This document shows, piece by piece, positions 9,973 through 23,096 of a DNA stretch of 64,000 bases. The stretch is from the NCBI RefSeq assembly GCF_905404315.1, contig NC_066272.1, positions 9,486,001 to 9,550,000 of the forward strand, in the 5' to 3' direction. A program made the translations under genes and the position numbers. Within the stretch, counting starts at the first letter, position 1; every line of letters starts with the position of its first letter. This DNA is from Leptidea sinapis (Eukaryota; Arthropoda; Insecta; Lepidoptera; Pieridae). The notes beneath the pieces are model-generated. The model did no database searches. It was not told where the DNA came from and saw only the letters and a list, made by a program, of their open reading frames with translations.

Positions 9973-10779
9973 CTGAACAAAACAAATTAAATTAACTTCT
10001 CTTTTAAGATTATAAACAAAAAAGAATTAATTAATATTTCTAACACTGAAAAAACGAAACAGGTATATTGAAATCCTTTTAGATTTCGATTAATTCACTG
10101 CTAAAACTTCGAATAAGATTGCAAACTGAAAGAGTAAACAGTGCACAAGAAGTAAGTAGTCTTTATTTGCGCTCTTTCACAAAATTTCAATTAAATAACG
10201 CTTATTTAACAACTTAATATGTAACGTTATTGCAAATATAACATGACGACAAACTTTTCGCAAATGTATGTTCGTGTTTGCACCACAGAATTTTAGAAAC
10301 GAATTTGTACATCGATACAACATACAAAAGAGTTCTCGCAAGTTTGTAATAACATATTCTATGGAACAGGGGATAGAGTATAGACATGCTTACTTGCTAT
10401 ATATCTATAGGCCCGACACCCTACCCGTGAAAGATTGACGTGAAAATAAATTGTTAGTTGCCTACATCTATGCACTAAGTATGACTTTTAAAAGTAAAAA
10501 AACTCATTAGACATGCAAATCGTAATGAGTTCGAGAAATTTGTTCCGTGAAGGTCATATAGCGAAGTGAAGTGTGTTATTAACACGGATATTGGAGTTGG
10601 TATTAGTACGCGTTTACAACACAAACGATCATCTCATTACCACTTTACCGTACAAATTATATGAGCAAGTAAAAATAACATCGCCATACAAGACGAGGTC
10701 GCACAAATAACAACTAATTCTTTAGTTCTCGAATCGTATGATGACATCATGTATAAATGCGTTGCTTACTTAAAACTAA

Positions 10780-11125
10780 AATATCCGGACGACCGAGCCT
10801 TGCTCGGATTTTTAAGAATGTACAAAACAAAAAAAAAAATAACTAAAAGGACATCTGGATTCGAACCGGGGTCTTCTGCTCTCCGGATCATTCACTGTCC
10901 CATCTGAGCTATTATAGTCTTGTATATAGTGGCGAAATTTACCATTGTATTCTCATGTTATTGTAGCTATTTCTCATTAAAACACGGATAAAACTACATA
11001 TTTTTAAATTGAACCTAGCTAGATCGATTTATCGCCCCCGAAATCACCTGTATACTAAATTTTATAAAAATCGTTGGAGCCGTTTCCGAGATTCAGATTA
11101 TATATATACAAGAATTGCTCGTTTA
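10780..11125 (-). repeat. family B SINE copy 2
   Basis: Starts AATATCCGGACGACCGAGCC, contains the reverse-strand B-box as GGATTCGAACCGGGGTCTTC and ends with the RTE-like tail CCGTTTCCGAGATTCAGATT followed by (TA)n. It is the best-preserved copy. Confidence 0.85.
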
Positions 11126-11499
11126 ACTTCATCTTTTCAGCGCGACAAAATTTAACGGTTGTTTGTCTCGGAATTGGATAAATAGATAATTTTCTCACAG
11201 TAGATCAATATTGAACGCATGAGTAAGTCCATTAAATTATTTAAACTGTTTAATTTCCCAAGCAATGTCGTAACAGGAGTCGCGAATGATTACAAAGGCC
11301 TTGCCCGTAGGCGGTTATAAGTCCGCCAGCAATTATAGTTCCCTCGATAATTCGATGCTAACTAATGCACACAAGAGTACCACATATGTGTTCTATTACG
11401 TTGTACACATACTTCATTAGGCAAGGCCGTTTATGTTGTTCTTCACAAGTAAACATTATTAAGTCTATGTTTTCTTCAGAATTTTACACAATATTGGAT

Positions 11500-11840
11500 G
11501 GATTTTGTTTTGAAATTAATTTGTGTAATTAATCCCAGATGTGAGCGTTAATTACTTTAAAATAATAACAAATTGTTTAGATTTAAAAGAGCGACATCTC
11601 AATTCAACTTTATAATATGCAAATATAGGCGTTTAGCAGGTTATCAACTGTAAAGTAGATCCTGTAGATGACGCCACAACCCGAGAGTTGAACAAAGACA
11701 TGAACTTTACGTCACTCGAACAATTGGCTCAGTGGAAGAGCGCTCGCAAGGAACGCTAGAGATCGCTGTTTCGAGTCCCGCATCGTTCATAAATGTTGTT
11801 TTTAAATTAATTTGTGTATTTATCCCACTGCACACTTTTT
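11500..11840 (+). repeat. tRNA-like repeat, second copy of the 5.3 kb family
   Basis: Shares AGGTTATCAACTGTAAAGTA, the tRNA-like part (GCTCAGTGGAAGAGCGCTCG ... TTCGAGTCCCGCATCGTTCA) and the tail TAATTTGTGTA with the element at 5308-5645. Here the tail block occurs twice in direct orientation (about 11518 and 11805), so the arrangement differs from the inverted one at 5.3 kb. Confidence 0.7.
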
Positions 11841-13009
11841 TAAACCACAAAAGTATAAAATACACGTGTAAATCAAAGAAATTACAATATTAGATGAATA
11901 TTATCTAATCGTACATCAATCAGTCACGATTTCAAACCTTACCACGCTAGACATGAGGTTGATTTATGCACACTCTCGGTTACGAAATCCAAGATGGTGC
12001 GATCCCATAATGATACAGATAATTTCTCTTTCCCGACATCATGAACGCAGAGAATTGAATTGAATAACAAATGAGCGTAGGACCGTTCGCACGACAATCA
12101 GTGACATCGCGAACGTCTACGAAAAGATAAATGAACGGGGCGTGGAGAAATCACGATCCAGAGAGACACTGCGTCGTGCCACGGTCCCTACAATGGCCCA
12201 ATCTCGAGACACTTTCACCCTTCGACGTTCGTAATAGAATAACGTTCTATTGTATCCCAACAGTCGTGATGCTTAAGAGGATTCGTGACCGTCGTTATCG
12301 GAAGTCTTATTTCGTTGGGAAACAGTTGGAGGAATGGACGGTAATTTAGTGCCGATCGGAGAGTAATGGACAGGTGAAAGTTAATCGAATTATACCATTA
12401 TCACTCATGGAACAAGGCGGGCTAATCGTTTGTGATTCAACATTAATGACTTCTAGTAGGTATAAGTAGAAATGGCGATAAAGCGTTAGATTGTATTACA
12501 ATTATTGGAAACTTATTGATTTTCCTTTACAAATTATCTTAATAAGTTTCAATGAGAACAATCAGTTGTTAACAATATCATCACAGCATATTTATGAAAA
12601 TTTATACTAAAATCCTCACTTTTTGATTAGAGAATAGCTGCAACACAATAATAACTCATAAAATACACAAAATTTATCAGTACAAATGTGACCAATTTTA
12701 TAATAAAGACCTGCCTACGTTACCGAAAAAAAAAATAAAAAAATAATAAAGAAACGATTTGCATTAATTTAATGTTTAACTAAATTTCATTATACTGTAA
12801 TTACTATTGTGTCCACTTATTAATTTTTTATTTTTTTTTTACTGTATTTGGTGAATGATGTGTACGATTTTAATTGGATCTCAGGATCATAAAAATATGC
12901 TGTACTTGTTATTAGATGATAGTTTTATCTTGTTATCTGTTATTGTACCTACTTGTAAATAAATAAATAAATAAATTAAATAATTTCAAAACTCAACTGC
13001 GTCTCGTCT

Positions 13010-13225
13010 AACGGCCGTTTTCAACAACCTATCTATCCTTAGTTTAGCTTACTAGAGGTAAGACAAATCTATCTTTTTACGCTTACGTACATTTCAATAA
13101 CCGATCGACAAAAAGCATGGGACTATAACTATAGTGGACATAACTATGGATAGATAAGATCTTGACATTAAACGGTGACAGCAAAGTATCCGTAACTAGA
13201 GATACGTTATTGAAAACGGCCGTAA
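13010..13225. repeat. short inverted-repeat element (MITE-like)
   Basis: Bounded by ACGGCCGTTTTCAA and its inverse TTGAAAACGGCCGT. The 216 bp between have no ORF. The ends resemble the GGGAACGGCCGTTAG end of the elements at 31555-31805 and 35285-35560. Confidence 0.7.
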
Positions 13226-15279
13226 GTCATCAGACAGCCTGGGCTACATTATAATTAATTTTCTTCAACATCAATTATGTTAGCGCAAAAAAAAAATTGA
13301 AGTTTCTTCCGCACTTTTCTCCCTCATAGCGCCATGTACTACCGAAACGGTAGTAGTGATTCAATTAATATTATGAAGAATTCCAAGATAATCATGAGAA
13401 AATAAATAACTATAAGAATTTTAATCAATTTAATGAATACGCGTCGAATTGAGAACCTCAATTTTATGGTCGACTAAAAAGTGTATCGGATAGTTGAAGA
13501 CAAATAACAGGGCTATTAATTTAATGACAGTGGCTGTATCTAATGGACAAGCGATCCCAGCTATGATAGACTACCGTTTTATGTGACCACGAGAAAAAGA
13601 CAACACAGCACGGCAAAAGTGCTCCGGTATCTTAGAGTTTTAACCAAAAGGAGACGCCATTCGTGACAATATCTGGTCTACTATGTGGTTCACAAAAGAT
13701 TAAAAATACTTTCGCACGAATATCCCTCGGCGGTACTATTGACGTACATTAAATTATAGTTAATAATCTTTACTTCTTTTTAAAATGGCTTTTGTGGAAG
13801 GGCCACCACAACTAGTTACCCAAGCCACCAAGTATAGCGTAGGTATTTGTACGGTGACGACAAATTTTCAAATTTTTAACAGTAATTCTCGGTGTTTTTA
13901 TACGATAACATACAACAGAAACCAATCAAAAAAGATAACTAAAAATTATTAAAAAAAATTTTGGTTAATAAAATTGAGTTCTTTTGCACGCCTCGAACGC
14001 GAAGCGGCCAGGTTGTGCTTTAAAACCGACCTGTCAAGGCCAAACGATTTCCACTCTTTAAACGGCATATTTTTTTTCTATTACTCTTACACATTATAAA
14101 AGCACATCAATATAAGGCTAAGACACTCATGAATAATCCTGATACTTTTTTTAAGTTGTCGAATACGTATTAATATAAAAAAAGGTTCATTAAATTCAAA
14201 AAAGAGTTAAGCAGAGAAGGTTCCTTGCGAAAATCACTACTGTAGGCCTTCTCGTTTTTTTTAAGTCGCAGGTGATTCGATTTTATTCGAAATTTAACTT
14301 TTAAAAAAATATAGCATGAGCATTCGAGGCGTGCACTTTTGGATTTTCCAATTTTTTTTTAAATTACAGGCGATTTCAGTTTCTCCTTTTCGGCTAGTGC
14401 CATTACGTACACGTCATATACCTACTTTTTACACAATAAGCAATATATTTCACCATTTATATACAAAACATGGTAAACATCGTCTACTTTCGCATTCGTT
14501 AAATTTTATTTACCACCTAAACAATGGTGATAATTATTTTCAATGAAATTACGGCTCTGTTTCTCACAAATATCCGACACACTTTACGCGTTACGCATTT
14601 TTTCACATAAAAACTCATAATATAGTCTAAAATTCGAGTCTATCGCGAGTCGGCCTCGCGCTCGCAAGGTTCAATACTCTACGTACATGGTATCTTTATT
14701 TTGAATGAAACGTTTTTGAAATGAAAACTTCTTTAGGCGCTATTATTATTAAAGTGGCCGTTATCAACCTTACGGCATTCTAACATCTGATAGTGTTCTT
14801 CAAGTTAAATGACACAATAATAGATAATAATAGTTTATATTAGCAGGTATATTACATATATCAGAATTACTAAACACGTGCCTTATCTTAAAATTGATTA
14901 AGTGTAGAATAAGGCAAAGAATTCATCCGAAACTTACAACCTTTTAAGTACATTGTCTTTTCTTATGTTAAGTATATATTAGATATATACACTAATATAT
15001 AATAGAGGTAATCCTAATATGATTTATACGTCTAGATATAGCCTTTTGCTTCTAGACTACCGATGAAACAGCGCAGGGTTTTTTATTTTAGTGTGCGTGA
15101 CAAGCTTCGCGAGTGTAAGAACTTGCCTTTGCATTGCTCAAAATAGATGTTAACTATAAACCTCAATTATTTTTCGACGTTTCCATAGCTGTCACAGTCT
15201 ATTTAGACGTATAAATTTTCTAAGATCTTTGTTTTTTTTTGTATCTATCACTAGTTAGCTACATCTTCTACAACAGGCA

Positions 15280-15365
15280 AAGGCATCAAAGCGCCGATGG
15301 CACAATAGGTAGAACTGTTGATTCTCATCACGGAGCCACCGGTTTGATCCTCGGCCGCCGCGTTC
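15280..15365 (+). repeat. possible tRNA-derived SINE head
   Basis: GCCGATGGCACAATAGGTAG resembles an A-box and GCCACCGGTTTGATCCTCGG a B-box, about 50 bases apart. No cloverleaf could be drawn with confidence and I see no second good copy in the window. Confidence 0.35.
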
Positions 15366-15646
15366 TCGAATTAATAATTGTGTACGACTCTCTCTCTCTA
15401 TAAGGTTGGCAGCGTTCTTCTCATTCCTTTGGTGTCACATGAGAGTTCCCTTGTTTGTCCTTCAAAAGATATGTTCTTCTATAACTCTTCAAGCTATTTT
15501 GATTTTAATAGAAAAAAATACTAAATAGCTACTTTCTCCGCAGCCCAAGCATTACATGATTGATATCATACAAAAACACATTCCTTTTTAATAAAGACTG
15601 ATTCATAATAATAATTTTCCTATTTTCACTTGTTAGTGAGGGTCTA

Positions 15647-15880
15647 CAAAGCTAGAGGTCCCGGGTTCGAATCCCGGTAGGTGCAATTATTTATATGATG
15701 AATAGGGATGTTTGTTTCCGAGTCATGGATGTTTATATGTATTTATGTATATTTAAGTAAGTATATTGCATTAAATATATCGTTGTCCTGTACCCATAAT
15801 ACAGGCTATGCCTAGTTTGGGGCAAGATAATTTATATAAAAGTGTGACAATATTATTATTGTAAAGCCACTATAATACTA
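15647..15880 (+). repeat. SINE-1 copy, 5' truncated
   Basis: Begins within the T-arm (CCGGGTTCGAATCCCGGTAG) and continues through TGTTTGTTTCCGAGTCATGG and TAGTTTGGGGCAAGATAATT. It lacks most of the tRNA head that the 19906 copy keeps. Confidence 0.85.
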
Positions 15881-17212
15881 ATAAATAAACATATTAATAT
15901 TTTTATCCATCAAATTTAAAGCAGACGACATCGGGGCCCGCTACTAGTATGATATAATTAGATTAGAAAGGGTGGCTGGACTCAAAGGAGTCTAATGCCT
16001 ACTTTTACTCAGAACGTTACATTTCCGGGAAGTACATCTGTCAATATCAATTTCAGAGGCCGTATAACTTACTTGACAGCTCTAATTTCAATAAACCGTT
16101 TAAATATCTTATATTAAATACAGTACGTACGGATATTACATAACTCTTATGGTCCACCTTCTATCAGCCATTCTCACTACATGTCTATAACATACGACCG
16201 CTTAAACATGACCATGAATTACGGGCTCAGTTTGTTTACTCAAACTTAAAAAGGTACAAGGCAACATTTCTGTATAACGAAGTACTTTTAATTCACGGCA
16301 CAGATGACATCATAACAGATATTTCACAACTCTCAAATACACTATAATAACATCATGGCTTCACGTTCGCACGTCGGGACAGCGAGTGTTATAAAATACT
16401 CGTAAATATTACGAGCTTGCCATTCATCGAGTGCGCCAGACCATTCCATGTAATCTAGTTCCATAACTTTGGAGATTTACTTTTACGCGTGAATTGTAAA
16501 TAGCACAAAACACCAATAAATTACGGATGCCATTAAGACCAGGAATTAATCGAATCTTTAGTTAATTTCCGCTGATATTTTTAATCAATTAAATGAAATA
16601 CGATTGGAAATAGTAATATCTACAAATTGTTTTGCTCTCACTTATATACATATAACTGCTAACTCTGATGATAGACAGACATGGAAAGGCAATTTTATAA
16701 TCATAACAGACCATGGTCTCCAGCTGTTGCCGTGTTTGATATAACCTGTTAAGCAGCAGGAATGTTTAAAGATAAACAGCTAGGTTTTTTATTACTTGTA
16801 CCGCCTTGCTTTCCATGTTTTTTGCACCTCTACTTTTTTAGTCGAGCACGCTGGCCCAGTGCGATTTGACACACAAGAAGTTTTTTTATCATCACCATGA
16901 CAGCATCCAATGTACGTGACTCAAATCAAATCAAAATCACTCTACTCATATAGGTCACGGAAATGACACCTATGAATGTCAAAAAAATACTTTTATTATT
17001 AAATTTACCGCTACTTCGTCAAGGGTTGAGAGCTTTAATGAGAAGAAGTGGCAAAAAAATCATTGGCACAAATTTAGATAAATTACACGTGTTGTCAGCT
17101 TGTGTGTCTCTCCAATAGGTGATGACTGCAGATGGCCACACCAATAATTCGGTTTAAATATAATTTATTCTCATTACAATCTGTCACTCACATGAGAACA
17201 ATATTTATAAAT

Positions 17213-17583
17213 AACTAGCTGACCCAGCAAACGTAGTATTGCCATCATAGTTAACAACTGAAGTTAATCTACCAACTATAGGTAGCTAAAATTAAATTTG
17301 TTTTTTAACTCCTGAGAAATTTAGACAGATACAAAGATTCTAATTAGTTATTCATTTTAAACTAATCTTTCAATTTGATTTCTGAATGACGGGGGTGTCC
17401 CCCGGAAAAACATAATTTGTGTGTGTTTTTTTTTCAATCCGAACATTTACATTTTTATTCACCTTTTAAAACTTCTCTGGACTTCCACAAATAATTCAAG
17501 ACCAAAATTAGCCAAATCGGTCCAGCCGTTCTCGAGTTTTAGCGAGACTTACGAACAGCAATTAATTTCTATATATATAGATA
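17213..17583 (+). repeat. RTE-type LINE 3' tail
   Basis: Starts ACTAGCTGACCCAGCAAACG, contains CCAAATCGGTCCAGCCGTTC followed by TCGAGTTTTAGCGAG and ends in (TA)n. Related, more diverged copies lie at 30830-31197 (reverse), 33139-33506 and 36421-36790. Non-coding. Confidence 0.85.
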
Positions 17584-18239
17584 ATCTATGAATCGTCCTT
17601 ATGATAAACATTGGTATAAAACTAAATATAAATGTGTACACAAGAAAAAGGAAGTATCACCTGCAATACATTTCGCTAAACGAAGCTTGAATAAATTAAA
17701 AGTGCCTGCATCTTTGATATCCGAAGACAGTCCATTGTACAGTTTAGCACCTTCATATGTAATTGTTTTCAGTCCATAATTGGTCCTTGGCTTTGGTAGT
17801 ATGAAGTGATCATTAATCAAACATTTTATTTACATTAGGTACATTATTATATCAACGATCTCCTCACCTGCTTGTTGAGAATGTCACTTGTACCACCTGC
17901 GAGGTGTGACCTCATGTGAACATTGAAAACAATACCTAAATAATTGAGTTAGTTTTCAACACACGTTCATTGTGCTGCACACTCAAGGTTCTTTTACTAC
18001 ATTTTAGTGCTAACCTTCTACATTCTATGTATTATATTTCACACAATATTATATCGTCGAAAATGTCATTCATATTTAAATGGTGCACTATCGTGAGACT
18101 AAATAAATCATTTACGGAATATATATTATATAGAAATATTATATTATATGGTATTATTGTTTGTTTGAAATTTGGAGTTATCTAGATGATAAAAATATAA
18201 TAAAGTATTCTTGGTACGCTTCCACGTAATGATAGTTTT

Positions 18240-18345
18240 AATTTTAAAAACGAGCGTACGGGTCACCTGGTGTTAAGTGATCACCGCCGCCCACATTCTC
18301 TTGCAACACCAGAGGAATCACAAGAGCGTTGCCGGCCTTAGTCAT
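18240..18345 (+). repeat. family H repeat copy
   Basis: Carries GAGCGTACGGGTCACCTGGT, GATCACCGCCGCCCACATTC and GAGCGTTGCCGGCC. Further copies: 57325-57490 (diverged) and 63925-64000 (cut by the window edge). Confidence 0.75.
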
Positions 18346-19251
18346 AGTATTAATTATAAAGTTATATGATTTGTTTTGTTTGAATAATAAATTAACTTAT
18401 TATTAAGTATCCTGAACAAACAAAATACCTTTCACATGTATAAGGGACGTGTCCCTTTTGTGAATTAGCAACATAATATTATAATTGTTCTGGTGACAGG
18501 AGTTACCACCTACCACCGAGTGAATATGGGTTCAAAAGTTATTATCATCATTAAAGCGAATTTACTTAAATAAACTCATTTATTGGGTTACTTCTTAACA
18601 GCAACCGTAACGTAGGTTAATATCTCCCTACAGCCTATATCATATATCTATTAAATATTGACAAGTTTTTTGATATATTACTTCACTAATACTTATATCT
18701 AGTATATTTGAATACAGGTGTGGAAAGTGCATCGAAATAGGTTTTTTTTTTTTATATTTGCAAAAAAATATACGCGTCACAACGACTATTAGAACTCAGT
18801 TGTTTAAATTTCAATCATAAAAAAGCAAGAATATAATTTAACCATAGAGGAGTAAGTTTATTTTTTAAACGACATAGACACATAATATTGTATTGTATGG
18901 TAGACCAACGGTTTCTATACATTGATCCAATTTAATGACAATTATTTATTTAAATTCACTTTTTATTTAACGATATTTATTTATTTACATTATACATATT
19001 TGAGTATGTGAACAATAATATAATATATTCATGTATAAATTTTAAGCTGTAAAATAGTCATTAACACAAAAAAAATGTACAGAAAAGTCTTTGGCGAAGA
19101 ACCTCCTTAATGCATTAGCAGTTAAAACACATGGAAAAGTTTTCTTTTTGGACAAACGTATTTAAAAAAAAAATTTCAACATCGGATACACAATCACATG
19201 AATAATATTACGCGCAGTTAGATAACATACGAACAACAACAAACAACTTAC

Positions 19252-19279
19252 GCTTCTTCTTCCTCCTTATAACACCCAT
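19252..19279 (-). CDS. scrib: candidate internal first exon of scrib (MGVIRRKKK, PDZ-only isoform)
   Basis: On the - strand an ATG at 19279 opens nine codons, MGVIRRKKK, and one base C before a consensus donor C|GTAAGT. An in-frame TAA lies 18 bases upstream, so translation can only start here. The context GAAATGG is favourable. The phase-1 end joins the PDZ1 exon (9972-9767), giving Arg at the junction. The product would lack all LRRs and the linker and start directly at PDZ1, with Met-Gly (possible N-myristoylation) followed by a polybasic cluster, a combination that can anchor proteins at membranes. No other scrib exon lies near it. Ten codons can arise by chance, so the call rests on ATG, stop, donor, phase and position together. 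Confidence 0.5.
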
Positions 19280-19560
19280 TTCTTGAACCTGCTGTTACCG
19301 TACAAGGCACGCGATCTTATTCTAGACCGCACCGCTTGATAGATACGACAAAAACGTCAATCACACGCGATGCCCGGCTATTCTATCGCATTCCCGTTCG
19401 GTCATCGTCAACACGTAAACAAAGCATAAATCGATATTTTTTATAATTTAAACTTTTTAAAGTTGCCAAAGTAGTGGCAGTTAAGGCGCAATAATAGTCA
19501 CTGATAAGAATATTAATAGAGGCGATGTTGGTATGGCGCGTGTATGCGCGCAGCCCCGGG
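19280..19560 (-). promoter_or_regulatory. possible internal scrib promoter region
   Basis: Upstream (on the - strand) of the candidate first exon. Reading towards the exon there are TTATCAGTGAC, which contains an arthropod initiator-like TCAGT (about 19500), ATATCGATTTA, close to the DRE core TATCGATA (about 19430), then unique sequence of higher GC. Suggestive only; no experimental support. Confidence 0.3.
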
Positions 19561-19720
19561 CGCTATCGCTGACGGAATGCCCTGATGGCGCTTGTTGCTC
19601 GACAGTCTTGCACCATCAAGAGAGGCTGCGGCGCCAAGTCCGCCCGCGACCTCTCCCCTCGATTAAAAATAGAAAGCCTCTCAACCCGGCGCATACCGGC
19701 TCCTTTTATTTTACCCCGCA
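19500..19720. other. GC-rich island in AT-rich intron
   Basis: About 200 bases clearly richer in G and C than the surrounding intron, with many CpG (GCGCGCAGCCCCGGGCGCTA, CGCGACCTCTCCCCTCG). The overlapping frames on both strands (19533-19893) have no recognised domain. It lies just upstream of the candidate first exon, so a promoter or enhancer is my preferred reading. A decayed element is the alternative. Confidence 0.45.
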
Positions 19721-19905
19721 TTATCGCTATTAGATCGTTAATGCCTCCGAACATACTTTCCATCTTACCACATAACAGACACCTAAATCATTCGCTACAA
19801 GTCCCTTCGCAATATTACGCCAGTTTTCATTTCTGTTGTACTTACATTAATGTCTATTCTTTCTCCTGTCCAAACTATACGTACATAATATGATATGATT
19901 CATAA

Positions 19906-20155
19906 TGACGACCCAAATAGCCCAGTGGTAGGTGACCCTGCCTACTGAGTAAGAGGTCCCGGGTTCGAATCTCGGTAGGTGCAGACATTTATATGATGAA
20001 TATTAATGTTAGCTTACGAGTTATGGATGTATATTTGTATTTGTGTATGTTTACGTAAGTATATTGTATTAAATAGATCGTTGTCTTGCACCCATAGTAA
20101 ACTATGCCTAGTTTGAGGGAAGATAATTTGTGTAAGAGTGTGTCAATATTATATT
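19906..20155 (+). repeat. SINE-1, full-length copy with tRNA head
   Basis: The head reads CCAAATAGCCCAGTGGTAGG (A-box) through AGGTCCCGGGTTCGAATCTC (B-box), followed by the body ATGTTAGCTTACGAGTTATG and the tail CCTAGTTTGAGGGAAGATAA. Other copies: 6296-6528, 15647-15880 and 27005-27235. Pol III-transcribed and non-coding. Confidence 0.88.
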
Positions 20156-21589
20156 ATTAATTACTTGAACAACTTAATGGCTGCATGACATCCTTAAAAA
20201 ACTCAGAACGGTTCCTTAAATGACATGCAACATGAAATAAAAATTTCATTCCTAAAGGGAAAGTTAAGAGAAAAACAGATTTTTGTTGATGTTATCGCAT
20301 CGTAACATAATCAGAATGCAGTTCGCTACAAAAACGTTGCCAGCATCTCAGACGAAATATCCTAGGGGAGTATTAAGTAAATTGATGGAAGTAGTTGGTG
20401 AGGGGCAGATACTTTATAGAGTGGATAGGCATAGTTGGTATATGCAAAATGCCAATGTGGCAAAACGGTGTAGGTACTTTATACGACACGAAAAACTTTA
20501 TTAGAGCGAGGTAAGAAGGGAAGGGATCTTACAGCGATCGTGCAAATAGGTCAAACCCAGCTGAAGAGGGAACAAAAAATTTGCATTGTAAAATGTAAGG
20601 AATGTCCAGATTTGACTGTATATTGTAGTAAGTAATTATATTGTAAAAATCCCATATCAACATTTGGTTCACATGGGCGAACCAATGTCATGACAATAGA
20701 ATGGCGTCCTGAGGTTATCAAATTTAAAAGGTTACTAGGTACTAGCTGATCCAGCAAACGTTGTATTGCCATATAAAGTATTTAAAGAAAATCAATAATT
20801 AAAAATTTTTGAGTATAAAAAATAGATGCAACCGATTCTCAGACCTAACAAATATATCGTGCCTACTACTATTGTATTCGATTGCCATCTGCCAACCTTA
20901 TAGCGGATTTGTGGATGAAACAGAATAATATTTATAATAAAATAAATATAATCGCGATACAAAAATAGTTGTAGTTCGTAGAAGGGCGAAAATTTTTAGC
21001 TGTTGTCGAGCAAGTTTTCAAAAAGTTTCGGAGGAGTTTGGTGAGAAACACCGGGACATGAGAATTTTATACATTAAGATATTTATTTAAATGCATTAAA
21101 TGAGAGCGTTATCAAAAATGGACGTAATGCCCTACTGGGGTGCCGCTTACAACTTTGGTTTCGTCAACAATTCTGAGCGCTACCGACTGCATTATAATGG
21201 GCAGGGCGTACCACTTAACATCGGGTGAAAGTGTTGCATGACCCGTTACTTTCTTATCTTAAAAAAAAACTCAAACTGCAGTATAAATGTGCAGTGGCTA
21301 TTAGCTAATGGTGGTTCCACATTAATACCACTAAAGGATTTATCATAAAAATATTTTCTTATTTATTGCATTTGTCAATAAAATTATTATATTAGCTTCA
21401 CGTTTACACAAGCAAGCAAAATCTCATGTCCTATTCCAGTTCCAATTCCCGTTTTCGCTCCCGTTCCCAACATATTATATTAATCTTATTTCGAGGAAGA
21501 TTGGTATTGCAAACTAAACCTACTATTGGTATAGTTATAGCTCGAACGAATATTTAGCTCGATGTATCGAAGTAAATTTTTCACTAATC

Positions 21590-21755
21590 CCGCGGGGACC
21601 ATGCATTTTTGCGGGATAAATTGTAGCCTATGTCCTTTCCCAAGCCCTAGTCTATCGCTGTACCAAATATCATCAAAATCAGTTCAGTAGCTCCGGTGAT
21701 AAGAAAAGCGTAACAAACAAACTTACATTCACATTTATAATATTAAGTAGGGATT
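21590..21755 (+). repeat. LINE 3' tail fragment
   Basis: GCGGGATAAATTGTAGCCTA then CAGTTCAGTAGCTCCGGTGA is a common arthropod RTE-like tail. It ends near an AT-rich run and is non-coding. Confidence 0.6.
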
Positions 21756-22479
21756 ACAGCACAGATAACCAAGAGATAAGTGAGATATTCCCATCACCTC
21801 TACAACCATTGTGTTCCTCTGAATTATTTCTATTTCATTTCCGAATATAAAATATGTAACGTCTTCCCACAATTATACTGCCGGATTAGCATTGTGTGAT
21901 TTTTATCAAACAGTGCTATCAATGAATGATATCTCACGCATAGCTCGAACCGTAATCTAAGATCACATATAAAATAATAGTTTAAAAAAAAATAAAAAAA
22001 ATACGCTTTTATAGAAAATCCCAAGAGATTTATTTTCTATGTTTAAGTGGGATTTTTCTATTAAAGTATTTTTTAAGTTTTATTTTTAAACTATTATTTA
22101 TTTTTCATAAGTATGCCAAATTTTGAGTCAATCCTACGTTTTGAAGGGGGTCAAAATCATGTTCAAATATTCCGGGAAGTCTTTTTTATTTTCGGTTTTT
22201 TTTTTAATTAAAGTTATTATGTATTTTTTATATATAAAAGCGAATAAAATGCTCGCACAATGCCTATATTTTATTTACGGTATGTGTAAATTGTTACATC
22301 TACTGTATTGTACTGTATGTTTTTACTTATTAATTTACATTTTTTTGACTTACTCGTGTCCGGCATTTAGTAATTCACGTTTGAGTTTTTTTGTTGCATC
22401 ACTTTGCCTATATTGATATTGAAATGATTTGTAAATTTTATTGAAAATAAGAACTTGTAATACCATTCTGTTTTGAAAA

Positions 22480-22605
22480 GAGCAACCTTAGAGTTTCGTT
22501 ATTCTCAGGTCTGAGGCATTCGTTTTGGAATGGGTGGTAGTTTTTGACCTTCAATAAGTGTTTTCACATCCTATTTTGAATAAAAATATTTGAATTTGAA
22601 TACTA
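22480..22605 (+). repeat. LINE 3' tail ending in TTTGAATTTGAAT
   Basis: TTTGGAATGGGTGGTAGTTT then AAATATTTGAATTTGAAT. The same block recurs at 25130-25335 and, in reverse, at 34745-34960. Typical of CR1/Jockey-clade tails. Confidence 0.7.
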
Positions 22606-23096
22606 CCAACCTGTTGCTACTTATCGATCCATAACATCAATTATTTGCATCCAAATTAGAATTTCACTACTTGAAACATTCAAGTTTGTCGAATACATTT
22701 CAAACATTCGACAGTAGAAGATTAACAGCGACCCACAAAGAGCTCTCTAAACAGAAACCCAGTGAACTATTTCACAGTCCACATATTATAACAAATACTT
22801 AACATAAATTACAATGTTATTGTGGACACATACTCGTTAGGGATTAAGTCGGTACGTTAAGTGGACAAGAAACGAGCAAGAGCTGTAATTTACATCGAGA
22901 GAAACTTGAATACCAGGACATTATAAACTCTTAGTTAAACAGTATATTATTATACAGGATCTTAGCGGACTTTCTATTGATTTAAGAACGTTCTGTAATT
23001 AAAACTACAATAGTATGCACTTGGAAAAGTTTAACAGCATATCAAGAATTCAATTTAATTTTATATCTTTAAACGAGCAATTTTTGTATATACATA

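Larger units (their letters stand above)
9973..19251 (-). other. scrib intron part: PDZ1 exon to candidate first exon
   Basis: Holds a family B SINE (10780-11125), a tRNA-like repeat (11500-11840), a 216-bp inverted-repeat element (13010-13225), a possible tRNA-derived SINE (15280-15365), a SINE-1 copy (15647-15880), an RTE tail (17213-17583) and a family H copy (18240-18345). Regions such as 12000-12960, 13760-15240 and 15900-17200 look like unique AT-rich intron. The + strand frames at 12131 and 14316 show no recognisable domain. Confidence 0.6.

Noticed and set aside
12131..12349. 72-codon + strand ORF
   Set aside because: No domain, no supporting signals, alone in an intron.
22123..22416. 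97-codon + strand ORF rich in Phe, Leu and Tyr, resembling a membrane protein
   Set aside because: Composition is what AT-rich DNA gives by chance; no initiation context, no splice sites and no recognisable family.
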